Positions 15,900 through 22,797 of a DNA stretch of 64,000 bases are shown here, piece after piece. Position 1 is the first letter of the stretch. Each line of letters opens with the position of its first letter. The translations under genes were made by a program, and so were the position numbers. The stretch comes from Streptomyces massasporeus. Its GTDB lineage: Bacteria; Actinomycetota; Actinomycetes; Streptomycetales; Streptomycetaceae. The stretch lies in contig NZ_BMSE01000013.1 of the NCBI RefSeq assembly GCF_014648995.1, positions 124,001 to 188,000 on the forward strand. Reading direction: 5' to 3'. Below the pieces are notes generated by a model. It saw only the letters and a program-made list of their open reading frames with translations, had not been told where the DNA came from and did no database searches.

Positions 15900-17180
15900 G
15901 TGCCGTCCATCGACGTCGTCGTAGCCCGGGAAATCCTGGACTCCCGAGGCAACCCCACGGTCGAGGTCGAGGTCGGCCTCGACGACGGCAGCACCGGTCG
16001 TGCCGCCGTCCCGTCCGGCGCCTCCACGGGCGCCTTCGAGGCCATCGAGCTCCGCGACGGCGACTCGAACCGCTACCTCGGCAAGGGTGTGGAGAAGGCC
16101 GTCCTCGCGGTCATCGAGCAGATCGGCCCGGAGCTGGTCGGCTATGACGCCACCGAGCAGCGCCTGATCGACCAGGCGATGTTCGACCTGGACGCCACCG
16201 ACAACAAGGGCTCCCTCGGCGCCAACGCCATCCTCGGCGTCTCGCTCGCCGTCGCCCACGCCGCCTCCGAGGCCAGCGACCTGCCGCTGTTCCGCTACCT
16301 GGGCGGCCCCAACGCGCACCTGCTGCCGGTGCCGATGATGAACATCCTGAACGGCGGCTCGCACGCCGACTCCAACGTGGACATCCAGGAGTTCATGATC
16401 GCCCCGATCGGCGCGGAGTCCTTCTCCGAGGCCCTGCGCTGGGGTGCCGAGGTCTACCACACGCTGAAGAAGGTCCTGAAGAGCAAGGGCCTGGCCACCG
16501 GCCTCGGCGACGAGGGCGGCTTCGCCCCGAACCTCGGCTCCAACCGTGAGGCCCTCGACCTCATCCTCGAGGCCGTCAAGGAAGCCGGCTACACCCCCGG
16601 CGAGCAGATCGCCCTGGCGCTCGACGTCGCCGCCTCCGAGTTCTACAAGGACGGCGTCTACACCTTCGAGGGCAAGCAGCGCTCGGCGGCCGAGATGACC
16701 GAGTACTACGCGGAGCTCGTCGACGCGTACCCGCTCGTCTCCATCGAGGACCCGCTGTTCGAGGACGACTGGGAGGGCTGGAAGACCATCACCGCCAAGC
16801 TCGGTGACAAGGTCCAGCTCGTCGGCGACGACCTGTTCGTCACCAACCCCGAGCGCCTCGCCCGCGGCATCGAGGAGGGCGCGGCCAACGCGCTCCTGGT
16901 CAAGGTCAACCAGATCGGCTCGCTCACCGAGACGCTGGACGCCGTCGAGCTGGCCCAGCGCAACGGCTTCAAGTGCATGATGTCGCACCGCTCCGGCGAG
17001 ACCGAGGACGTCACCATCGCCGACCTGGCCGTCGCCACCAACTGCGGCCAGATCAAGACCGGCGCCCCGGCCCGCTCCGAGCGCGTCGCCAAGTACAACC
17101 AGCTGCTGCGCATCGAGGAGATCCTCGACGACGCCGCGGTCTACGCCGGCCGCAGCGCCTTCCCGCGCTTCAAGGGCTGA
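15900..17180 (+). CDS. eno: Enolase
   Basis: A 426-aa glycolytic enzyme that converts 2-phosphoglycerate to phosphoenolpyruvate, cytosolic and Mg-dependent. It is full length, from PSIDVVVAREILDSRGNPT to the C-terminal YAGRSAFPRFKG. Family signatures: 'PSGASTG', 'MNILNGGSHADSNVD', the metal ligands in 'ALDVAASEF', 'SIEDPL' and 'VGDDLFVTN', the catalytic lysine in 'LLVKVNQIG' and 'SHRSGETED'. The GTG at 15900 is chosen because AGAAGGAG lies 7 nt upstream; the in-frame ATG at 15894 abuts that site. Downstream genes ftsB, DUF501 and ppx follow in conserved order. Confidence 0.98.
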   Translation: MPSIDVVVAREILDSRGNPTVEVEVGLDDGSTGRAAVPSGASTGAFEAIELRDGDSNRYLGKGVEKAVLAVIEQIGPELVGYDATEQRLIDQAMFDLDATDNKGSLGANAILGVSLAVAHAASEASDLPLFRYLGGPNAHLLPVPMMNILNGGSHADSNVDIQEFMIAPIGAESFSEALRWGAEVYHTLKKVLKSKGLATGLGDEGGFAPNLGSNREALDLILEAVKEAGYTPGEQIALALDVAASEFYKDGVYTFEGKQRSAAEMTEYYAELVDAYPLVSIEDPLFEDDWEGWKTITAKLGDKVQLVGDDLFVTNPERLARGIEEGAANALLVKVNQIGSLTETLDAVELAQRNGFKCMMSHRSGETEDVTIADLAVATNCGQIKTGAPARSERVAKYNQLLRIEEILDDAAVYAGRSAFPRFKG

Positions 17181-17211
17181 ACCTCAGCGGGTTAAGCCTT
17201 AGCCAGTCGTA

Positions 17212-17256
17212 CGTACGTCCCCGTACTCGGTCCCGTACCGTGTCCGGGGACGTACG
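17212..17256 (+). terminator. Inverted repeat after eno
   Basis: CGTACGTCCCCG (17212-17223) and CGGGGACGTACG (17245-17256) form a perfect 12-bp stem with a 21-nt loop. It may end the eno transcript or act in the leader of the next gene. Confidence 0.45.
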
Positions 17257-17287
17257 CGCGTATGACGGTGGAGCGGGAGGCGGACAG

Positions 17288-17764
17288 ATGGCCGTGAAGG
17301 ACCGGGACCGGTTCTCCACCGCGACCAGGATCCGGCTGCTCGGTGAGCAGACCGCGGCCCGGGTCTACCGTTCCCAGACCAAGCGCCAGGCCCGCCGCTC
17401 GCGGCTGACCGGCCGGGCCGCCCTGCTCGCCCTGGTGCTGTGCTCGCTGATCGTGGCCCTGGCCTACCCGATGCGGGAGTACGTCTCGCAGCGCGCCGAG
17501 ATCGACGACCTCCAGCGCGAACAGCAGCAGGCCCGCGAGCGCGTCGAACGGCTGCGCGACCTGAAGGCGCGCTGGCAGGACGACGCGTACGCCGAGCAGC
17601 AGATCCGGCAGCGGTTGCACTACGTCATGCCGGGGGAGACGGGCTTCATCGTCGTCGACCCGCACGCGGCGAAGCAGTCGCGCACCGACCTCGGGGCGGC
17701 CGACCGCCCCTGGTACTCGAACGTGTGGGACGGGGTCGACAAGGCCGACGCCGCCGGCCGGTGA
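17288..17764 (+). CDS. FtsB/DivIC-like septum formation initiator
   Basis: A 158-aa single-pass membrane protein. A basic cytosolic N-terminus (about 1-42, rich in Arg) is followed by a transmembrane helix (about 43-62) and an extracytoplasmic coiled coil ('AEIDDLQREQQQARERVERLRDL' region), then the conserved 'YAEQQIRQRLHYVMPGETGF' block. This is the FtsB/DivIC architecture; the protein bridges FtsL and FtsQ in the divisome. In Streptomyces it serves sporulation septation. ATG 17288 follows GGGAGG. Its stop lies 53 bp before the chosen start of the DUF501 gene. Confidence 0.92.
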   Translation: MAVKDRDRFSTATRIRLLGEQTAARVYRSQTKRQARRSRLTGRAALLALVLCSLIVALAYPMREYVSQRAEIDDLQREQQQARERVERLRDLKARWQDDAYAEQQIRQRLHYVMPGETGFIVVDPHAAKQSRTDLGAADRPWYSNVWDGVDKADAAGR

Positions 17765-17817
17765 CCCGCGTCCCGCTCAGTGACCTGAACCCAGAGAAAG
17801 ACAGCCTGAAGACAGTC

Positions 17818-18348
17818 ATGGAAACGCCCCCGCCGACCACCCCGCGCACCGAGCCCACCGACGCCGACGTCGAGGCCTTCAAGCAGCAGCTCGGTCGGCC
17901 TCCGCGCGGTCTGCGCGCGATCGCGCACCGCTGCCCGTGCGGACAGCCCGACGTCGTCGAGACGGCCCCGCGGCTGCCGGACGGCACGCCGTTCCCCACG
18001 CTGTACTACCTGACGTGCCCGAAGGCGAACTCGGCCATCGGCACGCTGGAGGCCAACGGCGTGATGAAAGAGATGACCGAGCGGCTGGCCTCGGACCCGG
18101 AGCTCGCGGCGGCCTACCGGGCCGCGCACGAGGACTACATCCGGCGGCGCGACGAGATCGAGGAGCTGAAGAACTTCCCGAGCGCGGGCGGCATGCCGGA
18201 CCGGGTGAAGTGCCTGCACGTCCTGGTGGCCCACTCGCTGGCCGCGGGGCCGGGCGTGAACCCGCTGGGCGACGAGGCGCTGGCGATGCTGCCTGAGTGG
18301 TGGCGCAAGGGCGCCTGTGTGACGACCGCCGGGGAGGACGCCCAGTGA
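17818..18348 (+). CDS. DUF501 domain protein
   Basis: A 176-aa cytosolic protein of unknown function, conserved in actinobacteria between ftsB and ppx. Features: 'FKQQLGRPPRGLRAIAHRC', 'CGQPDVVETAPRL', 'GTPFPTLYYLTCPKAN', 'GVMKEMTERL' and the C-terminal 'VKCLHVLVAHSLAAGPGVNP'. Several conserved Cys and His residues (HRCPCG, YLTCP, KCLH) hint at metal binding, which is inference. The ATG at 17818 is chosen; an alternative GTG at 17761 overlaps the ftsB stop and would add 19 residues that look unlike the family. The stop overlaps the GTG of ppx, indicating coupled translation. Confidence 0.88.
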   Translation: METPPPTTPRTEPTDADVEAFKQQLGRPPRGLRAIAHRCPCGQPDVVETAPRLPDGTPFPTLYYLTCPKANSAIGTLEANGVMKEMTERLASDPELAAAYRAAHEDYIRRRDEIEELKNFPSAGGMPDRVKCLHVLVAHSLAAGPGVNPLGDEALAMLPEWWRKGACVTTAGEDAQ

Positions 18349-19295
18349 CCCGTGTCGCCGCCGTGGACTGCGGTACGAACTCCATCCGGCTCCTGGTCGC
18401 CGACGCCACTGTGTCCAATGGCGCCTCCGGCGAGCTCGTCGACCTGGACCGCCGGATGACGATCGTGCGGCTCGGACAGGGTGTCGACCGCACCGGCCGG
18501 CTCGCCCCCGAGGCGCTCCAGCGGACCTTCGCGGCGTGCCGCGAGTACGCCGCGATCATCAAGGAGCACGGGGCGGAGCGGCTGCGGTTCGTGGCGACGT
18601 CCGCCTCCCGGGACGCCGAGAACCGGGACGAGTTCGTGCGCGGCGTGCTGGACATCCTGGGCGTCGAGCCCGAGGTGATCTCCGGGGACCAGGAGGCCGC
18701 GTTCTCCTTCACCGGCGCCACCAAGGAACTCGCCGGGGGCGACCACCTCCCGAAGCCCTACCTGGTCGTGGACATCGGCGGCGGCTCGACCGAGTTCGTC
18801 GTGGGTGACGACCGGGTCCGGGCGGCCCGCTCGGTGGACGTCGGTTGCGTCCGCATGACCGAGCGGCACCTGGTCCGGGACGGGGTGGTGAGCGACCCGC
18901 CCTCCGAGGAGCAGATCGCGGCGATGCGGGCCGACATCGAGGCCGCGCTCGACCTCGCCGAGCAGACGGTTCCGCTGCGCGAGGCGCGCACGCTGGTCGG
19001 CCTCGCCGGCTCCGTGACGACCGTGTCGGCGATCGCGCAGGAGCTGCCCGAGTACGACTCCGAGGCCATCCACCACTCCCGCGTCTCCCACGAGAAGGTC
19101 CGGGAGATCACCGAGTGGCTGCTGCGCTCCACCCACGCCGAGCGCGCGGCCGTGCCCTCCATGCACCCGGGCCGGGTCGACGTGATCGGGGCGGGTGCCC
19201 TCGTGCTCCTGTCGATCATGGAGCGGATCGGCGCGCAGGAGGTCGTCGTGAGCGAGCACGACATCCTCGACGGCATCGCGTGGTCGGTCGCGTAG
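18345..19295 (+). CDS. ppx: Ppx/GppA family phosphatase (exopolyphosphatase)
   Basis: A 316-aa member of the ASKHA superfamily that removes phosphate from polyphosphate or pppGpp. Phosphate-binding motif 1 is 'VAAVDCGTNSIRLLVAD' and motif 2 is 'YLVVDIGGGSTEFVVGD'; the catalytic Glu region is 'ATSASRDAENRDEFV' and the adenosine motif 'LVGLAGSVTTVSAIAQ'. The length fits the short actinobacterial Ppx form without the C-terminal HD domain. The GTG at 18345 overlaps the DUF501 stop, so it is the last gene of the ftsB-DUF501-ppx operon. Confidence 0.93.
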   Translation: MTRVAAVDCGTNSIRLLVADATVSNGASGELVDLDRRMTIVRLGQGVDRTGRLAPEALQRTFAACREYAAIIKEHGAERLRFVATSASRDAENRDEFVRGVLDILGVEPEVISGDQEAAFSFTGATKELAGGDHLPKPYLVVDIGGGSTEFVVGDDRVRAARSVDVGCVRMTERHLVRDGVVSDPPSEEQIAAMRADIEAALDLAEQTVPLREARTLVGLAGSVTTVSAIAQELPEYDSEAIHHSRVSHEKVREITEWLLRSTHAERAAVPSMHPGRVDVIGAGALVLLSIMERIGAQEVVVSEHDILDGIAWSVA

Positions 19296-19380
19296 CCCGC
19301 TTCTGAGCAGGCATGGATCACGAATGAGCGCGTCCCGGGGGTCCGGAGGGACTCCCGGGCGACAGTCCGTCGGAAAAGTT

Positions 19381-19396
19381 CGTGAAGTTCTTCACA
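19381..19396. promoter_or_regulatory. Rex-like operator
   Basis: CGTGAAGTTCTTCACA matches the Rex consensus TGTGAACNNNTTCACA at 11 of its 13 defined positions. Rex is the NADH/NAD+-sensing repressor, and ndh is a known type of Rex target in Streptomyces. The site is 321 bp upstream of the ndh start, so the promoter it controls must lie nearby with a long leader. Confidence 0.6.
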
Positions 19397-19462
19397 AGGA
19401 ATTCGGCCCTCCCGGGCGACGAGAGGGGCCCCATTGACCCGTCCGGGGGCTGAACAGTCCTT

Positions 19463-19474
19463 TGAACATGTTCA
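19463..19474. promoter_or_regulatory. TGAACATGTTCA palindrome
   Basis: A perfect 12-bp palindrome; CTGAACA at 19450-19456 also pairs with TGTTCAG at 19469-19475, giving overlapping dyads. Candidate operator in the ndh leader; the factor is unknown. Confidence 0.4.
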
Positions 19475-19716
19475 GAAGCATGGTATGGAGGGGGTCGGGA
19501 GGCTGCTCGGAGTGGCGTTCGGGGAGTGCCTCACGGAGGCTCCTCAGACACAGAGAGGCAGCTCACGCGGCATTGACAACGCTCCGGGGTGCACAAAGGA
19601 GCCCGGTTGTCACCATGACGTGGATCACGCGGGCCGCGGAGGATAGCACACACCCCACCCGAGCTTGTGAAGGGGCGCACGAGCCACCCCCCTGAGACGG
19701 GTGGATACTCGATGGC

Positions 19717-21105
19717 ATGAGCACCACGGAGCGTCCCAGGATCCTCGTAGTAGGCGGTGGGTACGTAGGCCTGTACGCAGCTCGGCGCATCCAGAAGAAG
19801 ATGCGCTACGGCGAGGCGACCGTCACGGTCGTCGACCCCCGGTCGTACATGACCTACCAGCCCTTCCTCCCCGAAGCCGCCGCCGGCAACATCTCCCCGC
19901 GCCATGTCGTCGTCCCGCTGCGACGCGTGCTGCCCAAGGCGGAGGTTCTCACCGGCCGGGTCACCACCATCGACCAGGACCGCAAGGTCGCCACGGTCTC
20001 CCCGCTGGTCGGCGAGGCCTACGAGCTGCCCTTCGACTACCTGGTGATCGCGCTCGGCGCGGTCTCCCGCACCTTCCCGATCCCCGGTCTCGCGGAGCAG
20101 GGCATCGGCATGAAGGGCGTCGAGGAGGCCATCGGCCTGCGCAACCACGTCCTCGAGCAGCTCGACAAGGCCGACTCCACCACCGACGAGGAGATCCGCC
20201 GCAAGGCGCTCACCTTCGTCTTCGTGGGCGGCGGTTTCGCCGGTGCGGAGACCATCGGCGAGGTCGAGGACATGGCCCGGGACGCCTCGAAGTACTACAA
20301 GAACGTGTCCCGTGAGGACATGCGCTTCATCCTGGTCGACGCCGCCGACAAGATCCTCCCCGAGGTCGGCCCCAAGCTCGGCAAGTACGGCAAGGAGCAC
20401 CTCGAGGGCCGCGGCGTCGAGGTCTACCTGTCCACCTCCATGGACTCCTGCGTCGACGGCCACGTGGTGCTGAAGAACGGCCTCGAGGTCGACTCCAGCA
20501 CCATCGTCTGGACCGCAGGCGTCAAGCCCAACCCGGCCCTGTCCCGCTACGGCCTGCCGCTGGGCCCCCGCGGTCACGTCGACTGCGAGCCGACGCTCCA
20601 GGTCAAGGGCACCGACTACATCTGGGCCGCCGGCGACAACGCCCAGGTCCCGGACCTCGTCGGCCGCAAGGCCGGCAACGAGAACGCCTGGTGCCCGCCG
20701 AACGCCCAGCACGCGCTGCGCCAGGCCCGGGTCCTCGGCGACAACGTGGTGTCCGGCATGCGGGGCTTCCCGCAGAAGGACTACGCGCACGCCAACAAGG
20801 GCGCGGTGGCCGGTCTCGGCCTCCACAAGGGCGTCGCGATGATCGTCATGGGCAAGATGAAGATCAAGCTCAAGGGCCGTCTCGCCTGGTACATGCACCG
20901 TGGCTACCACGGTCTGGCGATGCCGACCTGGAACCGCAAGATCCGCGTCTTCGCCGACTGGACCCTGGCGATGTTCCTCAAGCGCGAGGTCGTCTCCCTC
21001 GGCGCGATGGAGACCCCGCGCGAGGAGTTCTACGAGGCCGCCAAGCCGGCCCCGGTCGCCGCCGCGCCGAAGGAGAAGACCGAGGAGAAGGCCAAGGCCT
21101 CCTGA
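19717..21105 (+). CDS. ndh: Type II NADH dehydrogenase
   Basis: A 462-aa FAD-dependent NADH:quinone oxidoreductase that feeds electrons from NADH into the menaquinone pool without pumping protons. The FAD-binding Rossmann motif 'ILVVGGGYVGLYAARRI' is at residues 8-25, the NADH-binding motif 'FVFVGGGFAGAETIGEV' is near 168, and the quinone-region signature reads 'YIWAAGDNAQVPD'. A C-terminal amphipathic stretch (WTLAMFLKREVVSLG) probably anchors it to the membrane face, followed by a Lys/Ala-rich tail. ATG 19717 gives MSTTERPRILVVGGG. The upstream Rex-like site suggests induction when NADH is high. Confidence 0.93.
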   Translation: MSTTERPRILVVGGGYVGLYAARRIQKKMRYGEATVTVVDPRSYMTYQPFLPEAAAGNISPRHVVVPLRRVLPKAEVLTGRVTTIDQDRKVATVSPLVGEAYELPFDYLVIALGAVSRTFPIPGLAEQGIGMKGVEEAIGLRNHVLEQLDKADSTTDEEIRRKALTFVFVGGGFAGAETIGEVEDMARDASKYYKNVSREDMRFILVDAADKILPEVGPKLGKYGKEHLEGRGVEVYLSTSMDSCVDGHVVLKNGLEVDSSTIVWTAGVKPNPALSRYGLPLGPRGHVDCEPTLQVKGTDYIWAAGDNAQVPDLVGRKAGNENAWCPPNAQHALRQARVLGDNVVSGMRGFPQKDYAHANKGAVAGLGLHKGVAMIVMGKMKIKLKGRLAWYMHRGYHGLAMPTWNRKIRVFADWTLAMFLKREVVSLGAMETPREEFYEAAKPAPVAAAPKEKTEEKAKAS

Positions 21106-21128
21106 CCTCCGGTCGGTCATCTGCCTGA

Positions 21129-21168
21129 CGAAGGGCCTCCCGCCATCCGTGGTGCGGGAGGCCCTTCG
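21129..21168 (+). terminator. Terminator after ndh
   Basis: A perfect 15-bp stem, CGAAGGGCCTCCCGC with its complement, and a 10-nt loop, 24 bp after the ndh stop. The CGAAGGGCC arm is shared with the terminators at 22751 and 29090. Confidence 0.8.
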
Positions 21169-21185
21169 GCGTGCCCGGGCCCTTC

Positions 21186-21328
21186 GGCGCGTTCAGGTCC
21201 GTCGGCCCGTTCAGGTCCGTCGGCGCGTCAGGTTCGTCGGCCCGTGCAGGCCCCCCGGCGCGTTCAGGTTCGGCGGCGCGTTCAGGTCCTCCGGCGCGTC
21301 CAGGTCCGCCGACCCGTCAGGGAGCGCC
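21186..21328. repeat. Eight tandem 18-bp units between ndh and cfa
   Basis: Degenerate units of the form GGCGCGTTCAGGTCCGTC, 17-18 bp each, run from 21186 to about 21328, directly after the ndh terminator. Two units differ by a single base. Three units of 17 bp break the 18-bp register, so the array is unlikely to be a coding repeat. Confidence 0.8.
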
Positions 21329-21451
21329 GTCCGGGCGGCCGAAGCGGCGGTTTTGCCCAGTCATGACGCGTGCCGGGGACTGCGCCGGAGCCCCGCAGGT
21401 GTTTACGTGGTGTCGGACATTCCGGGATTCCCCGTCACGGAGGTGTACACC

Positions 21452-22744
21452 ATGGCAGACGCCGCGCCGCGGCTGCAGGGCCTCTTCACACAGTTGCTGG
21501 GAGCACCGCTCCCGGTGCGCATCCGCGCCTGGGACGGTTCGCAGTCCGGCCCGCCGGGCGCGCCGACCCTGGTCGTACGCAACCGCCGCGCGTTGCGCCG
21601 CCTGCTGTGGAAGCCGGGCGAACTGGGCCTGGCCCGCGCGTGGGTGGCGGGCGACCTCGACATCGAGGGCGACCTCTACGCGACCCTCGATCTGCTGGCC
21701 GGTCTCATCTGGGAGCGCGGCGAGGACGCCCGCACCCTCGCCCAGGCCCTGCGCGACCCCGAGGTCCGCGCCGCCGTCCGCGGACTGGTCAAACTCGCCG
21801 GACCCCCGCTGCCGCCCGCCCCGCCCCCCGAGGAGGCCCGCAGCCCCCGCCGCCACCTGCACACCAAGCGCACCGACCGACGCGCCATCAGCCACCACTA
21901 CGACGTCGGCAACGACTTCTACGAGATCGTCCTCGGCCCGTCCATGGTGTACTCCTGCGCCTACTGGCCCACGCCGGACAGCACCCTCGAACAGGCCCAG
22001 CGGGACAAGCTCGAACTCGTCTGCCGCAAGCTCGGCCTGAGACCCGGCCTGCGGGTGCTCGACGTCGGCTGCGGCTGGGGCTCGATGGCCATCCACGCGG
22101 CCCGCGAGCACGGCGTGCGCGTCGTCGGCGTCACGCTCTCCCAGGAGCAGGCCGCCTACGCCCGCAAGCGCGTCGCCGACGAGGGCCTCACCGACAAGGT
22201 CGAGATCCGCGTCCAGGACTACCGCGACGTCCGCGACGGGCCCTACGACGCGATCTCCTCCATCGGCATGGCCGAACACGTCGGCGCCGACCGGTACCTG
22301 GAGTACGCCGCCGACCTGTACGACCTGCTCAAGCCCGGCGGGCGGCTCCTGAACCACCAGATCGCCCGCCGCCCGCAGGGGGACGAGACGGCGTACAGCG
22401 TCGACGCCTTCATCGACTCCTACGTCTTCCCCGACGGCGAGCTCCAGCCGATCGGCGCCACCGTGGCCCAGCTGGAGCGCACCGGGTTCGAGGTGCGCGA
22501 CGTCGAGGCGATCCGCGAGCACTACGCCCTCACGCTGCGCCGCTGGGTCGAGCGCCTGGAGGCCGACTGGCAGCGCGCCGTCCGGCTGGCCGGCCCGGGC
22601 CGCGCTCGCGTCTGGCGCCTCTACATGGCTGCCTCCGCCCTGGCCTTCGAACGCAACCGCATCGGCGTCAACCAGGTCCTCGCCGTGCGCACTCCCGAGT
22701 CCGGGACGTCAGACCTTCCGCTGCGCGCCCGCACCTGGAACTGA
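21452..22744 (+). CDS. cfa: Cyclopropane-fatty-acyl-phospholipid synthase family methyltransferase
   Basis: A 430-aa SAM-dependent enzyme that adds a methylene (or methyl) group to unsaturated acyl chains of membrane phospholipids. The N-terminal domain carries 'RALRRLLWKPGELGLARAWVAGDLDIEGDL', typical of actinobacterial CFA synthases. The catalytic domain has 'ISHHYDVGNDFYEIVLG', 'MVYSCAYW', the SAM site 'LDVGCGWGSMAIHAA', 'GVTLSQEQ', 'SIGMAEHVG' and 'GGRLLNHQI'. The ATG at 21452 follows GGAGG by 8 nt. It stands alone between two terminators; in other Streptomyces it also sits beside ndh. Confidence 0.92.
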   Translation: MADAAPRLQGLFTQLLGAPLPVRIRAWDGSQSGPPGAPTLVVRNRRALRRLLWKPGELGLARAWVAGDLDIEGDLYATLDLLAGLIWERGEDARTLAQALRDPEVRAAVRGLVKLAGPPLPPAPPPEEARSPRRHLHTKRTDRRAISHHYDVGNDFYEIVLGPSMVYSCAYWPTPDSTLEQAQRDKLELVCRKLGLRPGLRVLDVGCGWGSMAIHAAREHGVRVVGVTLSQEQAAYARKRVADEGLTDKVEIRVQDYRDVRDGPYDAISSIGMAEHVGADRYLEYAADLYDLLKPGGRLLNHQIARRPQGDETAYSVDAFIDSYVFPDGELQPIGATVAQLERTGFEVRDVEAIREHYALTLRRWVERLEADWQRAVRLAGPGRARVWRLYMAASALAFERNRIGVNQVLAVRTPESGTSDLPLRARTWN

Positions 22745-22750
22745 CCACGG

Positions 22751-22788
22751 CGAAGGGCCCCTCTCACCCGTGGGAAAGGGGCCCTTCG
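22751..22788. terminator. Bidirectional terminator between cfa and the ABC permease
   Basis: CGAAGGGCCCCT (22751-22762) pairs with AGGGGCCCTTCG (22777-22788) around a 14-nt loop, between the converging cfa and permease genes. It could serve both. Confidence 0.75.
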
Positions 22789-22797
22789 CGCGTTCCG

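Larger units (their letters stand above)
19296..19716 (+). other. Long leader/intergenic region before ndh
   Basis: There are 421 bases without a convincing gene. The region holds a Rex-like site (19381-19396), a TGAACATGTTCA palindrome (19463-19474) and a TTGACA at about 19572. It also holds a GGATAG motif near 19641 that could be the -10 box closest to ndh. A short frame at 19434-19646 has no family-like features. Confidence 0.6.

Noticed and set aside
19434..19646. Short frame in the ndh leader
   Set aside because: No ribosome binding site, no family-like features, and it runs through regulatory motifs.
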